NCBI GenBank assembly: GCA_011947345.1
Contig: JAAVTG010000411.1
Span: 1-64,000, forward strand
DNA length: 64,000 nt
Reading direction: 5' to 3'
Origin: Phytophthora quininea
Taxonomy: Eukaryota; Oomycota; Peronosporomycetes; Peronosporales; Peronosporaceae
Part shown: in pieces, positions 10,715 through 22,455 of the stretch
Layout of the letters: every line of letters begins with the position of its first letter
Position numbering within the stretch: position 1 is the stretch's first letter
Position numbers and translations under genes: made by a program
Notes under the pieces: generated by a model
What the model saw: the letters and a program-made list of their open reading frames with translations, nothing else
Database searches by the model: none
Told to the model about the DNA's origin: nothing

Positions 10715-11094
10715 TAGTGTCGTCGATCTGTGAGGGGTCTGAGAATTTATCTGACAATGGGTGACGTAAATTCTATATTTGATGCGTCTTAGATTCTAAA
10801 TCGGACTGCTGCTCGGGCACTTGGCTCGACAGGCTTGTTCGCGTTCGTGTGCGCGGAACTCAAGCGCACACTCCTGCATCGAGTACGAATATGTGAGTCC
10901 CATGCTGCAAGATTGGATTTTATTGGGCCTTACGACGATTCTACTGGAGCGGCGCCCCAAATGCGCACAAGCGGTTCATTTCGTGTTCCAGCACTTCCAA
11001 TGGCAACGAGGCGTCCACAATACTGAAGAACTCGAGTGTCACAAAGCAACTTGCGATGAACCAAAAGATTGACCGTTCACGGTGAATCGTTCGG
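10715..11094. other. Intergenic upstream of ARPC3
   Basis: Short overlapping open frames on both strands only. No conserved protein segment or strong core promoter motif was recognised. Confidence 0.4.
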
Positions 11095-13071
11095 CTATCT
11101 CACGACGCGGACGTCCCCATTTGTTGCCACGTACTTCCATGTATCGAAGTTGCGGGAAAATATTGGTATCTCCAGCGGAAATGTCGTCCCCTGAGTCGGA
11201 CGTGGGTGACTCGCGTAGGAAGAGCGTGTCAGGTCGTTGACATCGACCTTGACTGGAGGAATTCCTGACGGTACTTCGGGGGATGTTTGTTTTGGCGCGT
11301 CGTGCATGCAGTTCGTGCTCAGTTGGAAGGCAATTACGTGCTGGATAAAGCGTCCGAGTATCTCTTGCGTTCCGGCGTTCACTTCGGGCAAACTGTCGCC
11401 AATGATAACTCCTCGCAGACGGTCAAGAGCAACGGAATAGCAACGGAGTCGACCCGATGTCTTTGGTCCTTCCGATAGCGATTCCATGTGCTGTTGGTGT
11501 AGTTTTTCCGTGTTTTCCAAATATTTTTCGAGGTCGGTGGCGCACAACTTACCGAGGCTTTCAACGCATTGCTGATTGATATCATCCTGTAGTCGAGTGG
11601 CCCAAGTGGCGGCGTCGAGTTTCCTTCAAGATTTAAGTTTCGTTCGACGAGATAAACGAGCTGGAGCTGTGAAAGTGAATTGGGGTGGAATATTGTTAGT
11701 TGCAGCAATACGTTCATACAGAGAAATAGAATCCTTACGTACGTTTCCGTGAGTGACAAGCAGGAACGCGTGGCGCTTGGGGTACTCGCCGTGGCGGGCA
11801 AAACGGAAGTCGTGCAGTTCAAACACGTCGAATTGTGTCGGGACGAGATCACCTGCATCTACATTGTGAAGGAAAGCTGATCACAATCGAGTGGCAAGTG
11901 AGTCATAACTCGACTTCCTACTGTTGGAGCTTGTTGGAGGCTTTACCGCGCCGGAATCTGGTGTGAAGTGGTTGTCAAACAATAACCATTGGAAAAGAAG
12001 TCGCAGCAGATCGCTGCGCATGGTGGAGAAGACGAGCTGCTTGCTGGTAGAGATTCGTTGGAATTTGTTCCACTAAAGTGCACAACGATGAATCACTACT
12101 CACCGATACAAGACACAGCGACCAACGGCGGCGTACTTCTCACACGTTCACAATGTCAATTCAAGTTGGAAGTTAATTCCCCAGAAGTAGGTCTTACCTT
12201 TTTGGATGGAGCGTTATCTCCGAGAGGCACATCCAGAGCTGCCAGTTTTGCCTGGTAGCAATCACCAAAGATTTCCTCAGACGTTGTAATGATTGCGGTG
12301 AGAACGATCCAGTCTTACAATGGTTGTCAGTGGATAGTTGACCGCGGGGATGCGACCATCAAAGGCAAAGTGAAGATGCGAATGGAAGCTCAAATCTGCC
12401 CACAGGACACCGACGATGTGAGTCGTGGAAAACCAAACAAATGATCTCCGCTAACCATTTTGGATTGTGGCAAAGACACCTCGGAAGACACTATCGAGCT
12501 GTGACGTGAGCGTAGAACTGCTGATAGAACCGCCATCTCTTCTTCTCCATCGACTGAGTTTGCCGTCGGGATACCCGAAGAAGCTCAAGATCAAGTCGCA
12601 GCTTGAACGCGTGTAGTACTAATCGACATTCGACTGAATTGCAGTGATCAAGAAAGAAGCATTGCGATTCGTACCTCTACGACAGCTTTTGGAAGGTCTG
12701 TATCTGAGAATGCAAGAGCGTACAGCACTTCGTAGATGTTGACGAACCCGACAATTCCGATGGGACCTTCCGAGTCTCCACAGTTAAAGACTGCAGTTCG
12801 CAGCGATTCACCACACAATGAAGTCGTAGCTCCTACTGCTGCAGCCAACACGCCACGAAGATCCAGCCACCGAGTGGCCCCAGCTCCTGTCGATAATGAT
12901 GAAGTTGAAAAACGGCCGACCCCAGCTTTCGAGGTCGACGGTTGTTGTGCGTAGTGGTAAAGCGTGTTGTCTTCGCCCTCCTTCTCGGTGGTATCCAGCA
13001 GCAGAACCTCCATCGTGCTTTTGAACGACAAAGATATTGAGCAGCCGCGGCGGTTCACATCGAGAAGTCAT
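11095..13071 (-). CDS. Unrecognised multi-exon protein
   Basis: A series of minus-strand exon-like segments with GT..AG junctions suggests one gene. Exon 1 lies at about 13071-12670 (MTSRCEPPRLLNIFVVQ..., with one frame slip near 13010). Further segments lie near 12625-12480, 12420-12315, 12275-12199 (donor GTAAG) and 12072-11947 (donor GTAAAG), then about 11860-11742 (FELHDFRFARHGEYPKRHAF) and 11672-11095. The first exon starts with a beta-strand-rich segment and the sixth with another (HAFLLVTHGN then LQLVYLVERN). This is reminiscent of longin/roadblock-like trafficking proteins, but I do not recognise a family. The last exon ends in a polar, probably disordered tail. Exon phases near 12290 and 11870 do not fit without an indel, so the model is approximate. 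Confidence 0.5.
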
Positions 13072-13072
13072 G

Positions 13073-14214
13073 GTGCTTCACGACCAAGTGGATTGGCGGA
13101 GTTGCCAGACTCATTGGCTCTGGACTTGACGCTGCTCGACTCGGTCTTTCGTGGATTGTCAAAGCAGTACGAGAAGAAACACGAAGAGCGTCTTCTACGT
13201 CAAAACGAGACGCAACAAAGCTTCAAGGACGACAACAACAAGGACTACCGACATGGAGCTTGCAATAACCAACTCGATGACATGCTCTTCGCCAAAGCAG
13301 ATGTGCTCGTAGCGTTGGAGACTGCTGAGGGTATCTCTCAAAGCGACCGTGGCTGCGTGTGCTGCACACTCGTCTAGCGTGCGTGTCGTTTGAAAAGGAA
13401 GGTGCCAGTCTGGCAGGGTTTGTTCGTTATCGCCAACGGGACCGAATGATCACTTTGGAGGCTGTTCGACGTCGACTGGAAGAAATCTACGCGGATGCCG
13501 CACGTGCCAAGGAGGTGGAAGACAAACACAACCAGTTCCTTTCTCAAGCCCGAGCTTCTTCTCCGTGGTGTGTTCGTGACATGAAATGGCTGCATCCGTC
13601 GCCTGCTAGAAAGCTCTATGATGTTCATGTCCTTCCGCCACGTCCTGTTACCGAAGAAGAGTTGGAAGCTCGACGTCAGTGTGTAGCAAACCACGCTAAA
13701 GCCGTAGTGAATGCTGCTGTCGGCGTGGTGGTGGATAAATTGCTGGCGCCTTATGCTCGAACGACAAGTGCAAGTGGAAGACGAAGCGCTCGACGCATGG
13801 CTCGCACTGACGTAGACACCTCAAAAATTGCTGCTAACCAACGTCAAGTTCGAGTCAAACGGGACCAAGACGAGCGAGTCAGTCAGCTCAAGACGCTTCG
13901 ACTAGAGCTATTTGCCCCCACGGCAAACCTCTGCAGCGCACAAAGTTGACGATAAAGAAGCAGGGACAACAAAGAAGAAGGATGAGATTGCACGAGTGAT
14001 GCTGATGCTCGCGACGGTCGAAGCGCAAGGCGACGGTCGCTTAGCTCATAAGCTCTTCGAGTACGGACCATTGCAGGCAGGGCTTCGACGAGCTGCAGAG
14101 CAAGCAAAGCGGCTTGGCATTACGGATCAATCCTGGGATGTTGTCAAGCTTTGGCGAGAACTCTACCGCACGTCAACGCTGCAGGCAATCGGGAACATGC
14201 AGGACCGAGGCTGA
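13073..14214 (+). CDS. Unrecognised coiled-coil protein (frameshifted)
   Basis: Three overlapping plus-strand frames give a continuous charged, helical protein. One segment (to about 13377) has LALDLTLLDSVFRGLSKQYE. The middle (13440-13940) has EAVRRRLEEIYADAARAKEV and several Lys/Arg-rich coils. The last part (13912-14214) has DEIARVMLMLATVEAQGD and ends LYRTSTLQAIGNMQDRG. Frame slips lie near 13385 and 13915. The 5' end is unresolved: the first in-frame coding region abuts the start of the divergent minus-strand gene, whose ATG shares a CATG with a possible plus-strand ATG at 13070. No domain is recognised. A cytoskeletal or ciliary role would be a guess. Confidence 0.55.
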
Positions 14215-14520
14215 CAGTGATCAACTCCGTGTGTACGCGCGAAGTCCTTCCCGAAATTCAGACGATAAAAGTGGCAAACACAGCATCATCATTGATCACC
14301 ATCAACATAAATCGCAAGAGACTTGAAAAGGATCAGCCCCACATGGCTGAGCCAGCTCGGTAATACCTTCTCCGATTGCAGTTATGGCAATTCCCACGGT
14401 GCGGAGATAATCAACCACCTTGCAATGCATGACTCGATTTACTATCGTGGCAAACCGTGAGAGGAATACTTCACGCCATTTCCAAATTTACCTAACAAGC
14501 CCCAACTTCGCCCCACTACC
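14215..14520. other. Intergenic with likely promoter of the dehydrogenase gene
   Basis: No gene is seen. About 30 bp before the ATG at 14521, the sequence GCCATTTCCAAATTT (14475-14489) resembles the oomycete initiator/flanking promoter region with about one mismatch. Confidence 0.45.
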
Positions 14521-15527
14521 ATGACTCAAGTTGTCAAGATCCACGGCCAAGGAGACGTGCGTCTCGAGGACTACGAACGTCCTGCAACCGGCCCTCGCGA
14601 TGTCGTCATCAAGCTCAAGGTCGCCGGTATCTGCGGTTCCGACCTCATGTACATCCGTATCGGCGGGATCCCGCCTGGAAACATCACGGCCATCGGTCAC
14701 GAGGCTGCGGGCGTTGTCATGGAGGTCGGCAGTGAAGTTGAAGACATAACTGTCGGAATGCGCGTGGTCGTAAACCCCATGGAGACTCCCAGCAATATCG
14801 GCTCGGTGGGCCCGAAGGCGCTTTCACGCAGGAACTTCTGGTGCGCGACGCCGAGCTCGGAAAGTCGGTGCTTCCGATTCCTGACGAACTTCCGTACGAG
14901 GTCGCTGCGATGTGCGAGCCGTTGGCCGTCGCCATGCACGGCGTGAACCGAGCCAACGTCAAGGCTGGCGACAAGGTCGTCGTGTTCGGTTGTGGTCCGA
15001 TTGGGTTGGGCATGCTCATGTGGCTAGTTGACCGAGGTGTGACCGACGTGATAGCACTCGACTTGGCTGAGGAACGACTGGAGCGCGCTCGTGCACTCGG
15101 CGTCCGAGCAGCTTTCGACCCCACCAAGGTGGACCTCCGTGCGGAACTGGTCAAGTTCCACGGCGAAGTGCCGAGCTACAACCGCTTGGGAGTTGGCACC
15201 GACGCGTTCATCGACTGTGCCGGCGCTCCCAACATCGTGTCGGATGTCATCATGATGGCAAAATTCCACTCTCGACTGGTCATCACTGCGGCGCACATGA
15301 AGCCTGTGCAGTTCCCGGTGGGGCGTATGCTGACGAGCGAGATGACGATCACGACGGCGGTCGGGTACCCTACGGAAATGTCGGATGTGATGGAGGCCAT
15401 GCCGCGACTGCAGACCAAAATCGCATCGCTCATCAGCCATCGCTACGCCTTCCAGGACATCTTGGACGGTTTGAAAATCGCCGGCACGCCATCGTCCGCC
15501 AAGGTCATTCTTGAATTTGCCGACTAA
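14521..15527 (+). CDS. Zinc-dependent medium-chain dehydrogenase (sorbitol/threonine dehydrogenase-like)
   Basis: This is a cytosolic MDR-family NAD(P)-dependent alcohol/polyol dehydrogenase of about 335 residues. The catalytic zinc ligands are visible: Cys in AGICGSD (near residue 38) and His-Glu in IGHEAAGVV (near residue 60). The Rossmann dinucleotide motif VVFGCGPIGLGM follows in the second half. The loop that normally carries the four structural-zinc cysteines (after VVNPMETP) has none, which places it with the variants that lack structural zinc. The substrate is uncertain; sorbitol, xylitol or threonine are possible by family. The frame slips once near 14817, where a GGG appears as GG (AAGGCGC). 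The C-terminal half then runs intact to the TAA. The gene has no introns. Confidence 0.85.
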
Positions 15528-16759
15528 ACGTTACGGCAAACTCGGCACGTAGGCTACGCTTTGAGTGCAACCGGCAGGTGTGGTTAATTTGAAGTTAATC
15601 CCATCCATGAACAGCCACACTTTACCCACGCCAAGCTGTTACTTGTAGATTGCAGCTCTGAGCAGACAGCAGACTTCTGAGAAGAACACGACGTGTTCTC
15701 CTTCACAGCCGGTACTGTAGAACAAATAGTCATGGGTCGTAGGGCTGGTCACCTTCTGATACATTCTGTCTCCGCTCGAAAACGAGGTAAAAAGCCAATA
15801 TAACCAAAACAAAGGATTTGCCGGTGGTGGACTGCAAGCCCTTGCACCGGCAGCACCCGATGAGCCCACTAGAATACTCCTCTTGCCTTGGGTCTTCCAA
15901 CCGCCAAAACACTTGCTCGGTTCTGGTGCAGCCTCCCAGTGCCCCCACAAACCCCAGATCTCTGAAATGCTTTGCACTGTGCCAGGCTCTCAGTCTAACA
16001 GTCCAATAGTCCGCAACATTCGTGGCTGAAACGCTCGGGGTCGTTTAATCCTTCTCGCCCCGAACTATACAGCATAAAGTTCCATGCTTTGACAGCCGCC
16101 GTGGAAGCCACCACCGTGATTGTCTAGCACTTCGTGCGCTAGCTGCCAGCAGCGCCTCCACTTCCATCGCTCAGTTCGCCATTTGCTCGCTCAAGTCCAA
16201 GCCCAAGCTCTGAGCTCCGAGCTCCAGCGCAATGCACGACGTGTGCATCTGGCGACGAAGACCGCCGGAAGCCATACTGCCAGAGGTCCCTCGAGCCTGA
16301 GCTTGAGGGTGGACCTCCTTGTGTGTCCAAGCCCCGTGGCTTCTCAAGTGTCGTATGAAGCTCAGCGATCAAGCTCAAGTGACCCTCTCAACCAACCTTC
16401 AAGGCAAGGTGAAAATCAAGCAGAAGCGTCTACGCGACGGCGTACCAGCTGTAGAAACAGTTAATCCTTGGTACAGCCGTCATGACGAAGGCTTTTCCTC
16501 CGGCGTGGCGCCTTGAAAAACCTCAAGTGTCCTGTGTGTGCCCGCGGGTAGCATCAGGATAGCCGGTGGTCTCCGGAATTAACCTGCTGATGCTGTAGGA
16601 AGGAGTAGCTACTAGCACGTCCCGGATAGCGGGGGTAAAGGGGTTAAGAGCTTCATCTCCATTTTGAAGTTGACCAAATGTAGCCATCCCATCAACGCCT
16701 TCTCTTATTTCCGAATCGGGCGAGAATCTATCAGACCCTATACATAATTCAAGTCCAGT
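15528..16759. other. Long intergenic region, no gene supported
   Basis: A minus-strand stretch (15640-15980) gives overlapping frames with cysteines (for example GLIGCCRCKGL) but no recognisable domain. A plus-strand frame of 65 codons (16319-16516) ends VETVNPWYSRHDEGFSSGVAP and is also unassigned. One of these could be a small lineage-specific exon. Neither shows a splice or codon pattern strong enough to call. The last 100 bp are the leader of the ubiquitin-ligase gene. Confidence 0.4.
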
Positions 16760-18819
16760 ATGGCGCGCACTGCTCCGCACGGTCGCTTGCTGCAGGAGCT
16801 CGATGCGCTCGTCACGGGGCGGCGCTACCTGCTGCTGACGACCGCCGCCACGGCCATCGCCGCCGCTAGCACGTTCCAGCGCCTGCCGCAGCCGTCCGCG
16901 TCCTCGTCGTTCGCGTCCGTCGCCGCACTCTTCTTCGCCGAGCTGCTGACCTCGCGCATCAGCACGTTGGTGCGTGTTTCTCACCCACTTTTGACACTCC
17001 GACCATCACTCCGCAAACGGCAACATTGAAGTTGAACTGACTCATGTTGTGCCTCCAGGTTGTGCTCCACTGCTTCCTGGTAGTCATGTACCACGCGTTC
17101 TTGCTGCTGGCGCACGCCGCGCTGGGCTCGCTGCGCGCCGTGGAGCTGCAGCAGACCAAGGAGACGCTCATCCCGTTCGTTCTGCTACGCTGCCAGCTGC
17201 TAGTCAGCACCATGGAGCCAGGGGCCCACGACCGAGCGGAGCTGGGACTGCTGGTGGTCTGGCTGGCGGCTCGGTGCTGCGCGCACTGCTGGCGCTCACT
17301 CAGGCGCGCTTCCAGAACCTTCTGACACGTCCGCTGACGCAGCTTCGAGACCTGCAGCGACTGGGCGCAGTGCTGGGCGGCATTGCAGTGCTGAACGTTG
17401 CACTGGCAGTGACGTGCTCCCGCCTGGAGCTCTTCTCGGACAGGATCACACACGTGCCGTGGTTCGAAGCCTCCTTGCTGCTGCTGAAGACGCTGGAGCT
17501 GGGAGTGCAGGTTGGTTTCCAAGGCTTAGATGTTAGTGCTGCGACCTCTACAGACGAGGGCGAAGACTCTGGCGCGGGGTACTCGGAGAACAGCGAGTTC
17601 CACTTGCTGCTGCTGCAGACGGTGCTCAGTGGCTGCTACTTGGTGCAGTTGGTGCTCTACTATCTCTACGTCATCAGTGTGGACCAGTTCCGAGTGAGTT
17701 TGTTTGACCTCATATTGATCCTAAACGTGAAGAACGCGACGGTGAGACTGCTGGAGAAGATCAAGCATGTGAAGTTGTACCACCAGGTGGTGCTGGATCT
17801 TGACCACCTCTTCCCGGACGCTTCGGCGGCGGAGCTGGAGGCGGTTGCCGATGATGTGTGCGCGATCTGTCTGAAACCCATGCCGGTACAAGCCAAGAAA
17901 CTGCAATGTGGCCACCTTTTCCATCGTCTGTGTCTGCAGCAATGCCTGCAGAGGGCGTCAGTGAACGACGCTCTTGCCGGGCTTGATACGCTGACGCGCA
18001 TGGTAAATGGTCTTGGGATGGATGGGTCGTTGCCGCCTGGCGCGGGAGTTCCAGGCAGCTCTGCTACAGGCCCGACGTCGTTGCGATGCCCAATCTGCCG
18101 AAAGCAAGTCTGTGGTGGGAAGGGCGATGAGCCGGCGTCTAGAGTCCATGAAAATCATCGTCAACCTGAAGCGGAAGACGTCCAAGATGACCCACAGCAG
18201 CAGCCAAGGGAAGACAATGTACCAGGAGTACCACAGGCACCAGAACGAGTGGTCGAACCTGCAGCCGGTGCTGCTGAATCTCCCAACGAAGGGCTTCGCT
18301 TTAACAGTACGTTTCAAAAGGCACCCGCAATTGATGACTCGATGTACTTATGCTTCTTTGTGCGGTTGTGCAGCAGCGTTCATGAATCGTTGGCTTCCGA
18401 GTTTCTCTTTAGAAATTGCTCGACGCCGCAATTTTCAAGTCACAGAGGAGATGCTTCAGCAAATATGGGAAGTGTTTCCGCAGTTTACACGTGAGCAACT
18501 GCAAACAGACCTTGTACGCACGCGGTCAGTAGAGCGCACGATGGAGCGTATTTTGAATGGACAACTGGACGAACAACAACGTGAAAATGGTGGCGCAGAA
18601 GTTGGTACAGCGGGTGCTCTTGGCGAAGCATGGAGCTTCTCGGCTTTGTGGAATCCTCCGACCCCAGCACCAGCTAGGGCAAGAGTCGTAGAAGATGAAG
18701 CGCCTCGAACAAATCCGCAAGATGCTGATGTGGACCTGCAACTACAAGGCCAACCTGAGCTAGCCACGGAGTCACTACTTCGACGACTGGAACGGTGGCG
18801 TGGTCAACGCCCCACGTAA
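16760..18819 (+). CDS. AMFR/gp78-like ER membrane E3 ubiquitin ligase (RING + CUE)
   Basis: This is a predicted multi-pass ER ubiquitin ligase for ER-associated degradation. The order of parts is hydrophobic N-terminal segments (VVLHCFLVVMYHAFLLLAHA, VLGGIAVLNVALAV, LLQTVLSGCYLVQLVLYYLY), then a RING (CAICLKPM, CGHLFHRLC, CPICRK), then a disordered Pro/Gln linker, then a CUE domain (VTEEMLQQIWEVFPQFTREQ). This is the architecture of gp78. Three exons fit: 16760-16969, 17059-18306 and 18374-18819. With one missing base near 17270 the phases sum to 634 residues, against 643 for human gp78. A long insert separates the FHRLC and CPIC zinc-ligand pairs of the RING. A C-terminal VIM-like Arg-rich helix (ESLLRRLERWRGQR) could recruit p97/VCP. 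Confidence 0.85.
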
Positions 18820-19001
18820 TTTAAAAGCTCAACATTGCCGATACTACAGTACAATCCAATGGATATATTGCTTTATTCAACTTTTGGGATTCCCAGGGTG
18901 ACGGATTTCGGAGAGAAACACAGCACATCAAGAATCAAAATTGCGAGTTTGGTGTTGCGAATATCTCCTCCACATTGCCAGAAACTGTGTCCATGCCGGA
19001 G

Positions 19002-21103
19002 TCACACCTCAAGCTGTAGGATATCCATAATGGCTCCGATCTTGCTCTTGTACTCCAGGTGTCCACCGATAATTTCCGACAAATTGACGTTTTCGACGCC
19101 TGCGATATCGATGGGGGCAATGCCAGCAGAATTCAGAGCCCAGCCTTGATAGCGGTACATGACGCCGAGCATCCAATCTTTGTCTGAATACCCGTTGATT
19201 AGTCTTCCCGAGACCATTCGACGCGCATTAGCCCAGTCTTCTCGAGACGTGGGCACAGGCGACCCGAGCAGTACCGCATTCTCCACGATGCCACACGACT
19301 CGTCGGGCGATGGACTTTGGCCAGCTCCTTCAAGCAGGAAAAGATCAGTCGGGCTCCCATACCATAGCCAATCAACGTTACAGGGCGCAAACCCTGCTCG
19401 CGTCGGCGTAATGCTCGTGCCAACAGTTTCCCCGACGTGTCTGCATTGTTCATGGTGATTGTCCATGCGTTATCGATGAGATCGGCCATGCGAAGGATCA
19501 CTCGCGGGATGGTCACCGCAGCGAACAAGGCCGCCAATGCTGTGTACTTGACGATCTCCGTCGTCGCGTAGGTCGACACCTGCTCGGCTGCAAACGAGCG
19601 CATGCATTTCCCAAAGCGCCGTAGAGCAGCTTCATCCCACATGAGACAGTATTGGTCACCTTGAGGGAAGCGGTCTTTCCAACGCCAAGCTCGCAAGGGT
19701 TCGTGCTTGGTTCCTAATTCCCATAGCGAACTGCTATAACTTGTCGAGGAATTAGTTGCCGCGCTACTCGAAATGGCGTTCGACTCGCTGTTCAAACTCG
19801 TTAGATCACTAAAGCGAGTATCTGCATCCGCTGCTGCAATACGCGATAAGTCTGCAATGCCCAAGGGATCGTTCTCGGGGTTACCGGCCTCGATACTGTA
19901 AGTGCGTCTCAAAATGGCAAAGAATTCATCCTCGCGGCCTTTGTAGCGATCCATCACTTGATCTACCTGCTCCACCTTCTCTGGGTTCCGCTGACGGTAA
20001 AAGGCACGCAGATACTCCCGACTGTCGCCCCACGCACGACGGAAGCCTCTCTTGGGCGGGTCGTCATCATCCAGCCACCCTGACACACAAATGTACACAT
20101 TCATCCCGTCTCCAGCAGACACCAAATCAAAATTGAACTCGTGCACGCCTCGCGTTCTCGTGTCTGCCTTCATCCCCATTACGCCAGCTCCTGCCGTGCC
20201 AAAAAGCACCGTCGTGGCAGTCACGCCGGCAGCAGAGCCCACAGCAGCCCCAATGGTCACTCCTGCTCCTCCCAACGCCGTCAAACTCGCTGCAATAGCA
20301 GGAGCTGCCAGTCCTCCCGTCACGGCCAACAATGCCCCTCCTGTCACTGCTGCTGCGCCAATCGTAGCATTCCGCTTCCAGTCCCAAATCTTAGGTTTAG
20401 CTTCTACTTTATCGAGCGGCATGGCTGTGGCTTCTGCGTACAGTGTTTGACCAATTTCGATCTCTTCTCGTGTGATTTCTCGCCAGTCGAGCTCCATCGC
20501 CACGACGAGACGCCTCAAGAGCGTTCTGGCGCGGGCATCGTAGCCCACACTCTTCACAACGAACCACAGCAACCTCTTGACGATCTCCAGTCGGAAAGCG
20601 TCCACACTCAGCGAGTTGGGGTCTTCAAAGCCCGCAGCAGCATCTTCCCCTCGATGTTTGGCCTTCCTCTTCAGCTTTTGGGTCCAGCGCTTGAAGCTTC
20701 CGGTGGCGTCTCTGTCGGGGACGATCAACGCCAAGAAAGGGGCCGGATCCAGCTCGGACACGCTCACGGCCGACGGCTCGTGCTCCTTCTGGGCCAGACT
20801 GGAGCGCCTGGACGTCAAGATGGGCAAATAGGCCTCCGTTTGCGAGCTGGGCAGCACCATAAAGTGCTCGACTAGCAGCTTGAGGAAGCCTTTGGACCAG
20901 TTGTGCCCGTTGGAGCCGTCCGTGACGCCCGGCAGCAGGCAGGCGCAGAGCCCCGCGACGCCGCGCTTCTGCTGGTCGTTGAGGAAGTCCATGGCGTACT
21001 CGGTCGAGACACTGGCGGGGCTCGGCACCGCAGAAGGTGATGGAACGGCTCGAGGAGCATCCGAAGAGCCGCCCACGTGATACTTCCCCAAAAGCTTCTT
21101 CAT
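19002..21103 (-). CDS. TMCO4/DUF726 family membrane protein (alpha/beta-hydrolase-like)
   Basis: DUF726 proteins (human TMCO4, yeast Mil1) have a membrane segment followed by an alpha/beta-hydrolase-like domain. The N-terminal region is soluble. A Gly/Ala zipper-like hydrophobic stretch lies at roughly residues 250-310 (AAVTGGALLAVTGGLAAPAI onward). Then come NVYICVSGWLDD, a Ser-rich insert, PVTLIGYGMGARLIFSCLKE, and the conserved end VENAVLLGSPVP and VSGRLINGYSDKDWMLGVMY. The frame slips once near 19315, just after LKELAK, and continues in the frame that ends at 19002. The nucleophile-elbow motif reads G-Y-G-M-G, so the expected Ser (GxSxG) is a Gly encoded by GGT. The protein has about 700 residues and no intron is needed. 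Confidence 0.85.
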
Positions 21104-21223
21104 GCTAGCGAAACCGAAACCAAATTGTTACACTTGATAATTGTATCGCTTAAAAACTTAAATTCAAACCCGCATTCATTCTACATCATCATCACTGCAC
21201 CTCAATCCATTCAGTTGTCGACC

Positions 21224-22417
21224 ATGACCGACGCTGCGTTCCTCGCCGAGGTGGAGGACTTCCTCACGTCCTGCGACTTGCCGTCGTTCCCGGCCATGCA
21301 GGCGATCAAGAAGGCGCGCGAGACGACACCGACCACGCCCGCTCGCAGAGGCAGAAAGAAGCAGAACATCGACCCGGAGACCAAGCGAGAGCTGCAGAAG
21401 GCCAACGACCGGAAGCGACGCAGCGCCTACAGAGAGCGACGTCGCGCGGAGAAGGAGACGCTGGAGCAGCAGATTGGAGAGCTCTCTCAGCAGCTCTCGG
21501 AGCTGGAGCAGCAGCAGGACATCGACAAGATGGCCACAACGGCCTGGGAGGTCATCGCCCAGAAGCAAATGGAGGCCAGACTTAGTGCCGAAGCCAAGCA
21601 GCGTCGCCTATTGACTGCTATCGACGCTCGCGCTGCCATGATCCATGAGTTCAAAGGCTTCATGCACGACCGACTGTCGAGCAAACTGGAGCTGGACGAG
21701 GACTTGGGCGACGACAGCTACTGCCACAAAAGGATGCGCATGGAGCCGTCCGACCAAGAGATTTTCGAGGTCTACGTCCGGGATCTGGACGCTCTGTATG
21801 CTAAAACGGATCAGATGCTGCAAGACTGCGGTCTCGACGACACTAAGGAGTACAAAGAGGAGCACCGACAGAAGTGGACAGAAGACGGCAAGACCGGGTT
21901 CTTTGAGTTTGTCGACAAGCGCGTCATCCCGTTCAGCTTCGAGAAGACTTGCCTTCACAATTGGAAGGTGGCGCATCTGCCGCATCGCCAGGAAGACCGT
22001 CAAGTCTTCCAGCTCGATGACCCTGAAAACACGGCAGCCATCAAGTTCCGTATCACGACGCGCTTGAAGTCGGGCAGGGCCGTGTCGGTCATCCAGCGGT
22101 CGGTTTCCCGTCGCTACAGAGAGAAAAATCGTCACGTAGTTGTCTGGCGGTCGTTTACGGAGGGTGAGGGGATTTTCAGCGGCATGCACGCGGATGAAAC
22201 AGGGTGCTGTGTGTGTACTCCCTTGCAAGACCCGGCGGAGGTGGGTACTGTACTAAGAACATTCATGCGCCATGTTCCCATGCATTTCGGTCGTGCTGGG
22301 CTGCAACAACCTGCTATCCAAGAGTTTACGTGTGTGGTTTTGGATTCCGGCACGGAAGATTCCACACAGATTAAGGACAGACTTGAGAGGCTGCTGCTGG
22401 AGGATACTGAAAACTGA
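21224..22417 (+). CDS. bZIP-like / M96 mating-specific-type protein
   Basis: This is a 397-residue intact protein, the start being the ATG at 21224 in a good context. A basic region followed by a leucine-zipper-like coil lies at about residues 55-105 (ANDRKRRSAYRERRRAEKET, then LEQQIGELSQQLSELEQQ). The C-terminal half has WKVAHLPHRQEDRQVFQLDD, IKFRITTRLKSGRAVSVIQR, VVVWRSFTEGEGIFSGM and MRHVPMHFG. These are typical of the large oomycete family annotated as M96 mating-specific or bZIP-like proteins. DNA binding is inferred from the basic region. The family role in sexual development is named after one Phytophthora member and is not proven for this copy. It faces the DGAT2 gene tail to tail, 38 bp away. 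Confidence 0.8.
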   Translation: MTDAAFLAEVEDFLTSCDLPSFPAMQAIKKARETTPTTPARRGRKKQNIDPETKRELQKANDRKRRSAYRERRRAEKETLEQQIGELSQQLSELEQQQDIDKMATTAWEVIAQKQMEARLSAEAKQRRLLTAIDARAAMIHEFKGFMHDRLSSKLELDEDLGDDSYCHKRMRMEPSDQEIFEVYVRDLDALYAKTDQMLQDCGLDDTKEYKEEHRQKWTEDGKTGFFEFVDKRVIPFSFEKTCLHNWKVAHLPHRQEDRQVFQLDDPENTAAIKFRITTRLKSGRAVSVIQRSVSRRYREKNRHVVVWRSFTEGEGIFSGMHADETGCCVCTPLQDPAEVGTVLRTFMRHVPMHFGRAGLQQPAIQEFTCVVLDSGTEDSTQIKDRLERLLLEDTEN

Positions 22418-22455
22418 GCAGGGCTCAACAAGTTTGATGCATTTGTACGGACGAG

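Noticed and set aside
15640..15980. Possible structured RNA or Cys-rich exon on the minus strand
   Set aside because: GC-rich with some pairing potential and Cys-containing frames, but no match to SRP, RNase P/MRP, U-type RNAs or a known zinc finger could be made by eye.
20052..20875. Plus-strand open frames of 132 and 244 codons opposite the TMCO4-like gene
   Set aside because: Antisense to conserved DUF726 sequence; composition reflects the Gly/Ala-rich membrane segment.
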